Source: G965197715 sp965247615
Lineage (GTDB): Bacteria; Chloroflexota; Dehalococcoidia; Lucifugimonadales; UBA1127
DNA: 64,000 nt
Direction of reading: 5' to 3'
Assembly (NCBI GenBank): GCA_965247615.1
Contig: OZ252022.1
Coordinates: forward strand, 2,170,001 to 2,234,000
Part shown: in pieces, positions 43,886 through 52,883 of the stretch
Layout of the letters: every line of letters begins with the position of its first letter
Numbering within the stretch: position 1 is the first letter of the stretch
Notes under the pieces: generated by a model
Told to the model about the DNA's origin: nothing
What the model saw: only the letters and a program-made list of their open reading frames with translations
The model's database searches: none
Made by a program: the position numbers and the translations under genes

Positions 43886-45175
43886 ATGCTTAGCCTTGAG
43901 GAGAATGACCGGCTGACGCGTACCAACAGGGGGACTCCCATGGGCGACCTGGTACGCAGGTTCTGGGTCCCAGCTCTCCTGAGTTCCGATCTCCCCGATC
44001 CCGATAGCGAGCCCCTTCGCGTGACCCTGCTCGGCGAGCGGCTTGTGGCCTTTCGCGACACCAGCGGCAGGGTCGGCCTCCTCGCCCGGAACTGCGCTCA
44101 CCGCTGCGCCGACCTCTTCTTCGGCCGCAACGAGGAGAACGGGCTGCGTTGCACCTACCACGGCTGGAAGTATGACGTCACGGGCCAGTGCGTAGACATG
44201 CCCACCGAGGACGAACGCAGCACGTTTCGGGACAAGGTCCGGATACCGGCGTACCCCTGCCGGGAGCAGGCAGGCGTTGTATGGGCCTACCTGGGCCCCG
44301 AGGAGCTACAGCCCGCTCTGCCTGACTTCGAATGGGCCCGCGTGCCGGACAGCCAACGGTTTACGTCCTGGAACTACCAGGAAAGTAACTTTGCCCAGGC
44401 CATCGAGGGCGGGATAGACTCAGCCCATTCCAACTTCCTCCACGCCTCTCTGGACGCGTATAGGATGACGGACGCTTGGCGAGATCAGGGCAAGCGCACC
44501 AAGAACCTCCGGGACATCTACCACGCCAAGGATACGCATCCCCAATTTTTCTCCCAAGAAACCGACTACGGAGCACTGATCGGGTCGCGAAGGGAGACGG
44601 GCGAGGGGACCCACTACTGGCGCTTCAATCTCTTCATGATGCCCTTCTACACCTTACCCCCCGGCGGCAGCAGCCAGAAGTTTGTCCATGCCTTCGTCCC
44701 CGTGGACGACGAGACCTGCGCACGGTGGACCTTCACCTACAGCCTTGACCATCCGCTGACAGCCTCTGAGATAGCGGCGATGAGCAAGGGGGCAGGAGTC
44801 CACGCCGAGGTCGTTCCCGGCACCCACGACCCCGTGCGCAACAAGTCCAACGACTACCTCATAGACCGTCGCGAGCAGCGAAACCTGACCTTCACTGGGA
44901 TCAAGGGAGTCGGGGAGCAGGACTTCTCTGTCCAAGAGGGCATGGGAGTCATCGTGGACCGCGGCATGGAGCACCTCGGCACCACCGACATCGGCATCAT
45001 CGCCATGCGGCAGCGGCTCTTGAAGGATGCCACCAACCTCCGCGAAGGTGTCGAACCTCCGGCAGCTAGAGACGGCGGCCTGTACAGATTCCGCGCCGCC
45101 GACGTGGTCCTCCCCACCAACGCAGTCTGGTACGATGACGAAAGAGTCAAAGAGGCCCTGACTGCACGCTGGTAG
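43886..45175 (+). CDS. Rieske non-haem iron oxygenase, large subunit, copy 2
   Basis: 429 residues, closely similar in plan to the copy on the opposite strand. Rieske ligands Cys70, His72, Cys89, His92 (CAHRC...CTYHGWKYDVTGQC); mononuclear iron site in EGGIDSAHSNFLH. ATG 43886 is preferred to TTG 43880, as AAGGAG lies at proper spacing. The two copies differ mainly in the C-terminal substrate domain, which suggests different substrates. It is followed after 26 bases by its own alcohol dehydrogenase. Confidence 0.9.
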   Translation: MLSLEENDRLTRTNRGTPMGDLVRRFWVPALLSSDLPDPDSEPLRVTLLGERLVAFRDTSGRVGLLARNCAHRCADLFFGRNEENGLRCTYHGWKYDVTGQCVDMPTEDERSTFRDKVRIPAYPCREQAGVVWAYLGPEELQPALPDFEWARVPDSQRFTSWNYQESNFAQAIEGGIDSAHSNFLHASLDAYRMTDAWRDQGKRTKNLRDIYHAKDTHPQFFSQETDYGALIGSRRETGEGTHYWRFNLFMMPFYTLPPGGSSQKFVHAFVPVDDETCARWTFTYSLDHPLTASEIAAMSKGAGVHAEVVPGTHDPVRNKSNDYLIDRREQRNLTFTGIKGVGEQDFSVQEGMGVIVDRGMEHLGTTDIGIIAMRQRLLKDATNLREGVEPPAARDGGLYRFRAADVVLPTNAVWYDDERVKEALTARW

Positions 45176-45201
45176 CAGACACCAAGCGTTTCGGAGGAGA
45201 G

Positions 45202-46308
45202 ATGGCTGAGACGGTTCTGGCAGCCGTGAAGGTAGAACGTGAGCGGATGGAGATCCGTGAGTTTAGCACGCCCGACGTCCCAGTCGACGCTGCCCTGCTG
45301 AAGGTGGAGGTGGCGGGAGTCTGCGGCAGCGACGTCGGCGTGTATAGACGCGAGATCGCCAAGGGCCCCCACATCATGGGGCATGAGAACGTTGGAGTCT
45401 TGGCCAAGGTGGGCCGCGTGTTCTCCGAGCGATGGGGCGTCTTGGAAGGAGACCTCGTCGCTCTGGAAGAGTACCTTCCCTGCGGTCACTGCGAGTGGTG
45501 CCGCATTGGCGAGTTCCGGCTTTGCTACGCCACTGACCGCGGCAACATGGACGCCCTACGCTACGGCAGCACGCCTGTCAGCGTGGCCCCCGGCCTCTGG
45601 GGCGGCTACGGCCACTTTCTATACATCCCACCCAGCGGCGTCCTGCACAAAGTACCTCTCGGAGTCACGCCTGAAGAGGCGGCAATGGCCCTGCCCATGG
45701 GCAACGGCGTCCAGTGGGCGCAGCGGGAGGGCGGGATCAGCCCCGGCCAGAGCATCCTCATCCAGGGCCCCGGGCAGCAGGGGCTTGGGTGCGTCGTCGC
45801 ATCGAAACTGGCCGGCGCCGGCTGCATCATCGTGAGCGGGCTGCCCAAGGATGCGCATCGCCTGGAGGTAGCCTGCCACCTGGGCGCCGACCACACCATC
45901 GACGTGCGGCTGGAAGACATCCGGCAACGCGTCGACGAGATAACGTCGGGGCATGGTGTGGACGTGGTGGTGGACACTACCGCCAGGGCCGGTACGGCCC
46001 CGGTGCTCATCGCCGTCGATGTGGTGAAGCGCAAGGGCGGGACCATTGTGGTGCAGGGCGATCAGGCCCAATTCCCGGACTTTCCCCTGGGCAAGCTAAC
46101 CTGGAAGTACATCAACATGAGGAGCGCCCGGGGGCATAGCTTCGCGGCCGTAGAGATGGCCCTCCAGACCATCGCTTCCCACAGGTTCCCACTGCACGAG
46201 GTTCGGACCCACTCATTCCCCCTGGACCAGGTGGACACTGCCATTCGTGCTACCGGAGGCGAGGGGGTCGAGGGCGCCATCCAAGTCTCCGTGAAGCCCT
46301 GGTCCTAA
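45202..46308 (+). CDS. Zinc-type medium-chain alcohol dehydrogenase, copy 2
   Basis: 368 residues, paralogue of the dehydrogenase at 42556-43665. Catalytic zinc ligands Cys41 and His61-Glu62; structural zinc loop CGHCEWCRIGEFRLC with all four Cys (94, 97, 100, 108). Rossmann motif GPGQQGLG follows. It is in a likely operon with the Rieske oxygenase and the downstream decarboxylase-like gene. Confidence 0.85.
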   Translation: MAETVLAAVKVERERMEIREFSTPDVPVDAALLKVEVAGVCGSDVGVYRREIAKGPHIMGHENVGVLAKVGRVFSERWGVLEGDLVALEEYLPCGHCEWCRIGEFRLCYATDRGNMDALRYGSTPVSVAPGLWGGYGHFLYIPPSGVLHKVPLGVTPEEAAMALPMGNGVQWAQREGGISPGQSILIQGPGQQGLGCVVASKLAGAGCIIVSGLPKDAHRLEVACHLGADHTIDVRLEDIRQRVDEITSGHGVDVVVDTTARAGTAPVLIAVDVVKRKGGTIVVQGDQAQFPDFPLGKLTWKYINMRSARGHSFAAVEMALQTIASHRFPLHEVRTHSFPLDQVDTAIRATGGEGVEGAIQVSVKPWS

Positions 46309-46375
46309 TGCCGCCGTCCTGCCCGGAATGGGATGTGGCAGCCAGCAGTAGTCAATCGATGCAACGGAGGTCCCC

Positions 46376-47335
46376 ATGACCAATCTGAAGATGACCATGG
46401 CGGTAGAGCACTACGACCGGCACCTGCCCCTCTTGGATGGGACAGTGAAGCCGATGGGCATCGACGTACACGTCGAGCACGTGACCACCAGCGGGGGCCG
46501 GCACGAGCGCATGGTCAAGGAGCAAGCCTGGGACGTCGCCGAACTCTCCCTCTCCTCCTACATCATGGCCAAGGCCCGGAATGCTCCACTGACCGCCATC
46601 CCCGTATTCCCAAGGCGCCTTTTCAGTCAGTCCCAGATGTACGCCAGCACGGCTGCGGGAGTTCACACGCCCAAGGACCTCTTTGGACGGCGCGTCGGCC
46701 TGCGCAGCTACCAGACCACGCTCTCGGTTCTGGCCAAAGGCGACTTGCAGCACGAGTACGACGTGCCCCTGGACCAGGTGACCTGGGTGACCAGTTCTGA
46801 GGAGGTGGTCAGCTTCACTCCGCCCGAGGGCGTTGCCATTGAAGAGGTCACGTCGGACGAGGAGATCGAGGCCATGCTGATGACGGGGAAGATCGCCGCC
46901 TACTTCACGCCGCGAAAGCCTCGCGCCTTCGTAGCAGGGGCGCCGGAAGTCGTGCGCCTCTTCGACGACTCGCGGGCAGAGGAGGAAGCGTACTACCAAC
47001 GCAACGGCTTCTACCCCATCATGCACGTCGTTGCTATCCGGAGCGAGTTGGCAGAGCAGGAGCCCTGGATTGCGGAGAGCCTCTTCAACGCCTTCGAGGA
47101 GGCGAAACGGGTTGCTATGGGCTACTACTCGGACCCGAACTGGAACATGCTGGCCTGGACCCCGCAGCTCCTTCAGGAGCAGCGCGAGCGCTTGGGCGCC
47201 GACCCCTGGAGCAACGGTGTCGCCGCGAACCGGAAGAATCTGGAGCGGTTCATCCAGTACGAGGTCGACCAGGGGCTGATTCCCAAGGCGATCGGTGTTG
47301 ACGAACTATTCGCGGACGCGGCGCCTGGGGCGTGA
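46376..47335 (+). CDS. 4,5-dihydroxyphthalate decarboxylase-like protein (periplasmic-binding-protein fold)
   Basis: 319 residues of the type II periplasmic-binding-protein fold without a signal peptide, as in the 4,5-dihydroxyphthalate decarboxylase (Pht5) family. Typical segments: MAVEHYDRHLPLLDG at the start, WDVAELSLSSYIMAK, LTAIPVFPRRLFSQSQMY, and FYPIMHVVAIR. In phthalate catabolism this enzyme removes a carboxyl group after a Rieske oxygenase and dehydrogenase have acted, which is exactly the neighbouring gene content here. The actual aromatic substrate is not determined. GGAGG lies before the ATG. Confidence 0.85.
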   Translation: MTNLKMTMAVEHYDRHLPLLDGTVKPMGIDVHVEHVTTSGGRHERMVKEQAWDVAELSLSSYIMAKARNAPLTAIPVFPRRLFSQSQMYASTAAGVHTPKDLFGRRVGLRSYQTTLSVLAKGDLQHEYDVPLDQVTWVTSSEEVVSFTPPEGVAIEEVTSDEEIEAMLMTGKIAAYFTPRKPRAFVAGAPEVVRLFDDSRAEEEAYYQRNGFYPIMHVVAIRSELAEQEPWIAESLFNAFEEAKRVAMGYYSDPNWNMLAWTPQLLQEQRERLGADPWSNGVAANRKNLERFIQYEVDQGLIPKAIGVDELFADAAPGA

Positions 47336-47375
47336 GGCGGGGAATCGGATCGAAGGATAGGGAGGCTTTGGTGCC

Positions 47376-48236
47376 ATGACAACTTCACTAAATGACGAAG
47401 GTATCGGCGCCCGGGCAACACGAGAGCTGGCCCACATGGCCGCCGTCTTCACAGCCGGCGAGGCTGAGATCGCCCAAGCCTACTTCGAAGGCCCGGGAAG
47501 GAGCAAGGATACAGACATCATGTTCCTCACCTCGCAGGCAGGGCGGGAGTTCAGCAGTGGGCTGCACATACTCCAAGATGCCATAGAGCGTAGGCAGAGG
47601 GACCCTGGGAGCCTGGATCGTCACTGGTTCAACGAGGCCCTATTCAAGGGGCAACAGGAGATGAACCACGGCAATCTCTGTGCCGACATCCTCGAAAGGC
47701 TGACGGGCCAAACTGTGAATATGGCGGAACTGTTCCGCTACGACCTGTTCAACGGGGACTCCACGGCTCCCAACAATCAAGAGCAGACCAAGCTCTCGCA
47801 GATGTACCAAGAGCAGGAGCAGAGGACCGAACCCTGGGCCCAGCTAGTGCAACACAACTCCGGATACGGGATCCTGGAAGGCGGCGGGTGCGGCATGTTC
47901 TACTCTGCCAGCCGGATCTCCGGAAGTGCCGTCAACGAACGTCTTGCCAGGGCCTTCCAGATTGTGCTGGATGACGAGCGCGGTCACGGGCCTCCCAACC
48001 TTATGGAGGTTGACCGGTTCATCACTACGGAGCAGGAGCTAGAAAACGTCAAGGCGCTACTGCGCGTTAGAGGTACTCAGCGCCTCCGCTTCCGCAGGGA
48101 GCAGTTCAGTAATCCTGTGAGCGACGAGCGCATTACGGAGATAGCCGATGGCAAGATAGACGTGGGCATTGTCGTGGAGATCTGGGGGCCCGCCTTCAAG
48201 GAGCTCCTGAAGGAACCTGGCAACAGGGTTCGATGA
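47376..48236 (+). CDS. Probable ferritin-like diiron protein, unassigned
   Basis: 286 residues, predicted mainly helical. Two ExxH motifs are visible, EMNH (95-98) and ERGH (201-204), with another Glu (188) in the preceding helix, the pattern of a four-helix diiron-carboxylate site. I do not recognise a named family. It follows the decarboxylase-like gene by 40 bases, so it may be an oxygenase or auxiliary of the aromatic cluster. Confidence 0.5.
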   Translation: MTTSLNDEGIGARATRELAHMAAVFTAGEAEIAQAYFEGPGRSKDTDIMFLTSQAGREFSSGLHILQDAIERRQRDPGSLDRHWFNEALFKGQQEMNHGNLCADILERLTGQTVNMAELFRYDLFNGDSTAPNNQEQTKLSQMYQEQEQRTEPWAQLVQHNSGYGILEGGGCGMFYSASRISGSAVNERLARAFQIVLDDERGHGPPNLMEVDRFITTEQELENVKALLRVRGTQRLRFRREQFSNPVSDERITEIADGKIDVGIVVEIWGPAFKELLKEPGNRVR

Positions 48237-48390
48237 TCCAATTGGTCTCGCCCCGAAAGCCGACGGCCACCCGCCGCTCTGAGGCTGCGCCAGATCGTTG
48301 TCGTCACGTCCATGCAAGCCTTAGTTAGAGGGGGCTCCTCTAGGAGATCAGTCGCCCTTGTCTCGCAATTCCTCCTAGCCCCCAGAACCG

Positions 48391-48972
48391 CTAGCCCCGG
48401 AACGCAACGGCAGAGTTGGCCTCGGCGTCGTAGCGATGGCGCCAGAGGTTGTCGAGGTCCCTGCTCTCCACCCGCACGACGATGGTCCGCTGCTCCACCG
48501 AGCGCCGCACGCTGTGGATCTCTCCGGGCAGGAAGAATGCCACCTGGCCGGCATTGAGCTTGAAGGTCTTCTCTGGAGCCAGCTTCGGTGACGTAAAGTC
48601 CTCCTCCGGATGGACCCAGCGCCACGTGGTGTGCTCATTCTCGCCTTGATAGACGCCGTACACCACGAAGCCCGCCCCATGATCGTGGGGCGTGTTGACG
48701 GTGGGCACGGTGCCCTGAGACGCGGAGCACATCACCTTGAAGCCGGCGCTTGTGTCAGGCCCTGGATGTCCCTGTTTCTCATCGATGTACAGGTCCAACG
48801 CGCCTGAATCGACGCTGGCAAGCTTCTCTTCCAGCCATCCGGAGACCGCCAACAGTTCCGTCAAACCCTTGGCAATGGCCTGCGCCTGGGCTCTCGGGTC
48901 CTTGGTGGATGAGAAGGTCTGCTTCACCTCATCTATGAATCCCTCCAGCGTGGATACCTTGGTCTGGGTCAT
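48391..48972 (-). CDS. Cupin protein of cysteine dioxygenase-like type
   Basis: 193 residues, single cupin with metal-binding pattern TPHDHGAGFVVYGVYQGENE and a second motif PGEIHSVRR (His). Thiol dioxygenases and related cupins have this H-x-H...H iron site. A strong promoter lies upstream and it is convergent with the ferritin-like gene, so it is at the edge of the aromatic cluster. Substrate unknown. ATG 48972 has GAGAGGTGAG just before. Confidence 0.75.
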   Translation of the reverse strand: MTQTKVSTLEGFIDEVKQTFSSTKDPRAQAQAIAKGLTELLAVSGWLEEKLASVDSGALDLYIDEKQGHPGPDTSAGFKVMCSASQGTVPTVNTPHDHGAGFVVYGVYQGENEHTTWRWVHPEEDFTSPKLAPEKTFKLNAGQVAFFLPGEIHSVRRSVEQRTIVVRVESRDLDNLWRHRYDAEANSAVAFRG

Positions 48973-49041
48973 TACTCACCTCTCCCGGCCGCGTGTTGAC
49001 GTCGTGCGCGTCCTGCGAATCCTGTGGCATGGCGTGGCGCG

Positions 49042-49069
49042 ATTGTAACCCCGCCGAAAGGGATGTCAA
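49042..49069 (-). promoter_or_regulatory. Promoter of the cupin gene
   Basis: On the minus strand perfect TTGACA (49064-49069), 16-base spacer, TACAAT (49042-49047). Confidence 0.6.
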
Positions 49070-49131
49070 GGCGGCGCGTTCGTCCGCAATCTACATGTCC
49101 GCGTGGGCTGTCCCCGCGCCCAACCTTGGCG

Positions 49132-49160
49132 TGCTTGGCGTGGGATTCCTCCTCCCGTAT
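49132..49160 (+). promoter_or_regulatory. Candidate aroQ promoter
   Basis: TGCTTG (49132-49137), 17-base spacer, TATACT (49155-49160), 37 bases before the ATG. Confidence 0.4.
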
Positions 49161-49196
49161 ACTGTTCTGGCCCTATAGGCCAATCCGGGACTACGC

Positions 49197-49643
49197 ATGC
49201 GCATCCTCTGCATCAATGGACCCAACCTGAACGCGCTGGGGCGCCGAAACCCCCGCATCTACGGCAACGTCACTCTGGCCGACATCGACGACAAGCTTCG
49301 CCTCCGTGCCGAGGTGCTCGGCACGGAGGTCGCAACCTTCCAGTCGAATCATGAGGGCGACTTAGTCGACTATATCCAGACGGAGACAGCCGATGCTCAG
49401 GGCATCATCATCAATCCGGGAGCCTTGACGCACTACGGGCTCTCCTTGCGGGACGCCTTGGAGGACAGTCGCCTTCCCCTCGTTGAGGTGCATATCTCCA
49501 ACATTCACGGACGGGAGCCCTGGCGCGCTCACTCGGTAATCGCTCCCCTTGCAGTGGGGCAGGTCATGGGCCTAGGATGGTGGGGATATCTGTTCGCCTT
49601 GGAGTTCCTGGTGGACCACCTCAAGAAGGAGAGCGGTGAATGA
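49197..49643 (+). CDS. aroQ: 3-dehydroquinate dehydratase, type II
   Basis: 148 residues. Third enzyme of the shikimate pathway, converting 3-dehydroquinate to 3-dehydroshikimate. Motifs: INGPNLNALGRRNPRIYG with catalytic Tyr22, NPGALTHYGLSLRDAL, and EVHISNIHGREPWR with catalytic His104. It overlaps the next gene by 4 bases (ATGA), so the two are translated together. Confidence 0.95.
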   Translation: MRILCINGPNLNALGRRNPRIYGNVTLADIDDKLRLRAEVLGTEVATFQSNHEGDLVDYIQTETADAQGIIINPGALTHYGLSLRDALEDSRLPLVEVHISNIHGREPWRAHSVIAPLAVGQVMGLGWWGYLFALEFLVDHLKKESGE

Positions 49644-50728
49644 ACACGCGAGTGTCCAGGCTTCGCGAGAAGATGGCCGAAGCGGAGTTCGATGCCTACT
49701 TCGTTTCGACGCCTGAGAACCGGCGATACCTCTCCAGCTTCACCGGCTCCGCCGGCTACCTCATCATTACCGCTCATGACGCCGTGTTGGCCACGGATTT
49801 CCGTTATGTCGAGCAGGCCGGCCGGCAATCCCCAGACTTTCGCGTCCACCGGATCAGCGGTGGCCCGCAGTGGCTCCCGGAGCTCATCAAGGAGCTGGGC
49901 GCCAAACGCATCGGCTTCGAGGCAGGCAACCTTACCGTGGCCACTTACCAGCGCATCACCAAGTCTTTCGGCGAAGCTAGCCTGGATGACGTTGCTTTCA
50001 CTGCCACCGACGGCTTGGTCGAGCCCCTGCGCGTCGTCAAAGACTCAGACGAGTTGGCGCTGCTCACCAAGGCCATGGAGTGCGCGGATTACGCCTTCCG
50101 GACCGTGGCGCCCACCATCGAGGTGGGGGAGACGGAGCGCGCTGTCGCCTGGCGCCTGGAGATGGCCATGCGCGAGGCCGGCGCCGACGGCCCCTCCTTT
50201 GACACTATTGTGGCGGCTGGACCCAACGCCGCTTTGCCCCACCACAGGCCATCGGACCACCCGATCGGTGCTGGAGAGCCGGTGGTCATGGACTTTGGCG
50301 CCATCTACCAGGGCTATTGCAGCGACATGACCAGGACTATCTGCCTTGGCCCCGCTGACGAGACCTTCCGCGAGGTGTACGACACGGTCCTAGGAGCACA
50401 GCTCACCGCCAGTGCTACGGTGGAGGAGGGGATGACGTCCGGCGCCGCCGACGGCATCGCTCGCTCAATCATCGAAGAGGCGGGATACGGGGACAAGTTC
50501 GGCCACAGTCTGGGCCATGGGATTGGCTTGGCAGTCCACGAGGACCCCAGAGTTGGCCCCAATGCAGACGACCTGCTCCTGGATCAGGTGGTCTTCACCA
50601 TTGAGCCGGGCATCTACATTCCCGGCTGGGGCGGCGTCCGCATTGAGGACACCGTAGTCATGGATGGCGGCCGCGTGCGGTCCCTTACCACCTCCCACAA
50701 GTCAGAAGACCCTCGCCACACGGGGTAG
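49640..50728 (+). CDS. M24 family aminopeptidase (Xaa-Pro dipeptidase/PepP-like)
   Basis: 362 residues: an N-terminal creatinase-like domain (FVSTPENRRYLSSFTGSAGYL) and a pita-bread metalloprotease domain. Metal ligands are visible in MDFGAIYQGYCSDMTRT (two Asp), GHSLGHGIGLAVHE (His), FTIEPGIYI (Glu) and GVRIEDTVV (Glu). It cleaves N-terminal residues before proline. It is coupled to aroQ, an arrangement common in many bacteria (aroQ-pepP-efp); efp is not here and xseA follows. Confidence 0.9.
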   Translation: MNTRVSRLREKMAEAEFDAYFVSTPENRRYLSSFTGSAGYLIITAHDAVLATDFRYVEQAGRQSPDFRVHRISGGPQWLPELIKELGAKRIGFEAGNLTVATYQRITKSFGEASLDDVAFTATDGLVEPLRVVKDSDELALLTKAMECADYAFRTVAPTIEVGETERAVAWRLEMAMREAGADGPSFDTIVAAGPNAALPHHRPSDHPIGAGEPVVMDFGAIYQGYCSDMTRTICLGPADETFREVYDTVLGAQLTASATVEEGMTSGAADGIARSIIEEAGYGDKFGHSLGHGIGLAVHEDPRVGPNADDLLLDQVVFTIEPGIYIPGWGGVRIEDTVVMDGGRVRSLTTSHKSEDPRHTG

Positions 50729-50779
50729 GCTCAGCGCTTTCCCTTCTCTCCACGAGCAGGAAGGGGTAGGGAGCACAAC

Positions 50780-51991
50780 ATCCCCATCTACAGCGTTTCC
50801 CAGGTCACCCGCTACGTCAAGGAGTCCCTGGAACGGGACAACCTGCTGGCTGATCTCTGGGTGAGCGGTGAGGTATCCAACTTTACGCGCGCCGCTTCCG
50901 GCCACATGTACTTCACGCTGAAGGATCCGGACGCTCAGATCCGCGCCGTCATGTTCCGGGGCGCCGGAGACGGGGGAGAGAATCTGGCCAACGGCATCGC
51001 CGTGACGGCTCACGGTCGCGTGTCCCTCTATGAAATCCGCGGCGACCTCCAGCTCTACACCGACTTGGTGCGGCCCGAGGGGATGGGCGAGCTCTACCTC
51101 GAGCTGGAGCGGCTCAAGGTCAAGCTGGAAGCCGAGGGCCTCTTTGCCCTAGCGCGCAAGCGACCCATTCCTCCCTTTCCCCGGCGCGTCGGCGTTATCA
51201 CGTCGCCGGTGGGCGCCGTCTGGCACGACATTCAGAGCGTCTTCGGACGACGCTACCCTCTCGCGGAGCTGGTGCTGGCGCCCTGTCAGGTCCAGGGAGC
51301 CAACGCCGCCCCGTCCATCATGGAGGCATTCGACCTTCTGCGGGAGGAGCAGGACATCGATACCATCATCCTTGCCCGGGGCGGCGGCTCCCTGGAGGAC
51401 CTGTGGCCCTTCAACACGGAGCCCGTGGCCAGGGCTATCTACGCAAGCGGCAGCCCCGTCATCAGCGCCGTGGGCCACGAGACGGACGTAACGGTGGCGG
51501 ACCTCGTGGCAGACCTGCGGGCCCCGACACCCTCGGCAGCGGCCGAGCTGGCCATCCCCGACGTTCGGGAGCTCCGGTCTCGAGTCCACAACGCGGGCGA
51601 CAGTATCGGCCAGGCGATGCTGGATGCCGTGGAAGCACGACGCATCGCCGTGGAGCGATTCTTCCAGCGAATTGAAAACCGCGCCCCCGATGTGGCGACG
51701 CGCCGTCAGCGCGTGGACGACGCCTTGCACGCGGCCTCGATGCGCCTCCAGGCTACCTTGAATTTGCACCAAGAGCGGCTCCGCAGCCTGGAGGGCCGCA
51801 TGACAGCCCTGGACCCCAGGGGAGTCCTCCGGCGCGGCTACGCCATCGTTCAGCATGAGGCCACGGGCGCCACGGTCCGCAGCACGAGCCAGGTCTCGAC
51901 GGGAGACACCCTCACCGTCCAGGTGAGCGACGGCGGCTTCGGAGCGAAAGTGTCGGATGCGGCCCTAGACAATCGGGCTCAAAGTTTGTAA
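50780..51991 (+). CDS. xseA: Exodeoxyribonuclease VII large subunit, non-canonical (ATC) start likely
   Basis: OB-fold N-terminal domain (PIYSVSQVTRYVKESL ... SGEVSNFTRAASGHMYFTLKD) followed by the catalytic exonuclease domain with RVGVITSPVGAVWHDI and ILARGGGSLEDLWPFN, then a coiled-coil C-terminus. The protein clearly begins before GTG 50861, but between the stop of the M24 gene and that GTG no ATG, GTG or TTG exists in frame. ATC 50780 lies 6 bases after GGGAG and exactly where homologues start (M-PIYSVSQVT). The likely product has about 403 residues. Its partner xseB lies 1 kb downstream. Confidence 0.9.
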   Translation: MPIYSVSQVTRYVKESLERDNLLADLWVSGEVSNFTRAASGHMYFTLKDPDAQIRAVMFRGAGDGGENLANGIAVTAHGRVSLYEIRGDLQLYTDLVRPEGMGELYLELERLKVKLEAEGLFALARKRPIPPFPRRVGVITSPVGAVWHDIQSVFGRRYPLAELVLAPCQVQGANAAPSIMEAFDLLREEQDIDTIILARGGGSLEDLWPFNTEPVARAIYASGSPVISAVGHETDVTVADLVADLRAPTPSAAAELAIPDVRELRSRVHNAGDSIGQAMLDAVEARRIAVERFFQRIENRAPDVATRRQRVDDALHAASMRLQATLNLHQERLRSLEGRMTALDPRGVLRRGYAIVQHEATGATVRSTSQVSTGDTLTVQVSDGGFGAKVSDAALDNRAQSL

Positions 51992-52038
51992 CATATTTCA
52001 CGTACTCGTCTCCACAGCTGCACCCAATGGGAGGAAAC

Positions 52039-52452
52039 ATGCCGAAGCGCCTCATCCTGTCGCTCTTGGGTCTTCTTCTTTCGGCAACTGTTCTCGTCGT
52101 CGGCTGCCCAAGCAATGGTGATGCGCCCGCGACTCCTACTCCGGCTGAACCCGTAGCTCCTGACACCAGCGGTGAAATGGCCAACGAGGTGAGAATAGTC
52201 CACAAGGAGAACCCCTATCAGTTCGAACCAAACGAACTCTCCTTTGAAGTCGGGAAGACCTACAACCTCGTCATGGGACCTGATCAGACGGAGTTCCACA
52301 CCTTCACCGTCGATGATTTGGGAATCGACCTGGTCCTGAACGCCGGGGACAACCTAACTCACACCTTCACGCCGGACAAGGCAGGAGAGTTCCAGCTCTT
52401 CTGCATCCCCCACCAAGCGTTCGGCATGACCGGTACGATCACCGTGAAGTAG
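52039..52452 (+). CDS. Cupredoxin-domain lipoprotein, copy 1
   Basis: 137 residues. A lipoprotein signal (RLILSLLGLLLSATVLVVGC) leads to a Pro/Thr linker and a plastocyanin/cox2-like fold. The copper ligands are apparent: His in EFHTFTV and the FCIPHQAFGM loop (Cys, His, Met). It likely carries electrons outside the cytoplasmic membrane, perhaps linked to the respiratory chain. ATG 52039 follows GGGAGG. A second similar gene lies 20 bases downstream. Confidence 0.85.
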   Translation: MPKRLILSLLGLLLSATVLVVGCPSNGDAPATPTPAEPVAPDTSGEMANEVRIVHKENPYQFEPNELSFEVGKTYNLVMGPDQTEFHTFTVDDLGIDLVLNAGDNLTHTFTPDKAGEFQLFCIPHQAFGMTGTITVK

Positions 52453-52472
52453 TATCCAGGGTTCCGAGCAGC

Positions 52473-52868
52473 GTGCGCCGCGGGCCAACACCGCAACGCC
52501 GGTGGTTTTCACTCCTCTTCGCCGTGCTCGGAACCCTTGCCCTGGTGGCGTGTACCGGGACCGCCCCTCCCCCACCACCCGCTCCCGCACCGGAAGGTGC
52601 CATCGTCATCGACCTCAAGACAACCTCGCAGCCCTACACATTTGAGCCAGCCGAGTTTGCACTGAAGGCGGGGCAGAGCTATGTCTTCAATATCCTGGGC
52701 GATGCAGAGTTCCATACATTCACAGTGCCCAAACTGGACTTGGACGTGTACATAGACGTCAACGCCTCTCTCCCCTTGGAGTTTAGGGTAGACACGCCGG
52801 GCACGTTTGAGCTCATCTGTGTACCGCACGAGGCGCTGGGCATGGTGGGGACCATCACCGTCACCTGA
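52473..52868 (+). CDS. Cupredoxin-domain lipoprotein, copy 2
   Basis: 131 residues, tandem paralogue of the preceding gene. The signal peptide ends in the lipobox LVAC, followed by a Pro-rich linker. Copper ligands: His in EFHTFTV, and the ICVPHEALGM loop. The start is GTG at 52473. Both copies keep the Cys-x2-His-x4-Met spacing, so both should bind type-1 copper. The pair separates xseA from xseB. Confidence 0.8.
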   Translation: MRRGPTPQRRWFSLLFAVLGTLALVACTGTAPPPPPAPAPEGAIVIDLKTTSQPYTFEPAEFALKAGQSYVFNILGDAEFHTFTVPKLDLDVYIDVNASLPLEFRVDTPGTFELICVPHEALGMVGTITVT

Positions 52869-52883
52869 GAAGCGCCGGCCCTC

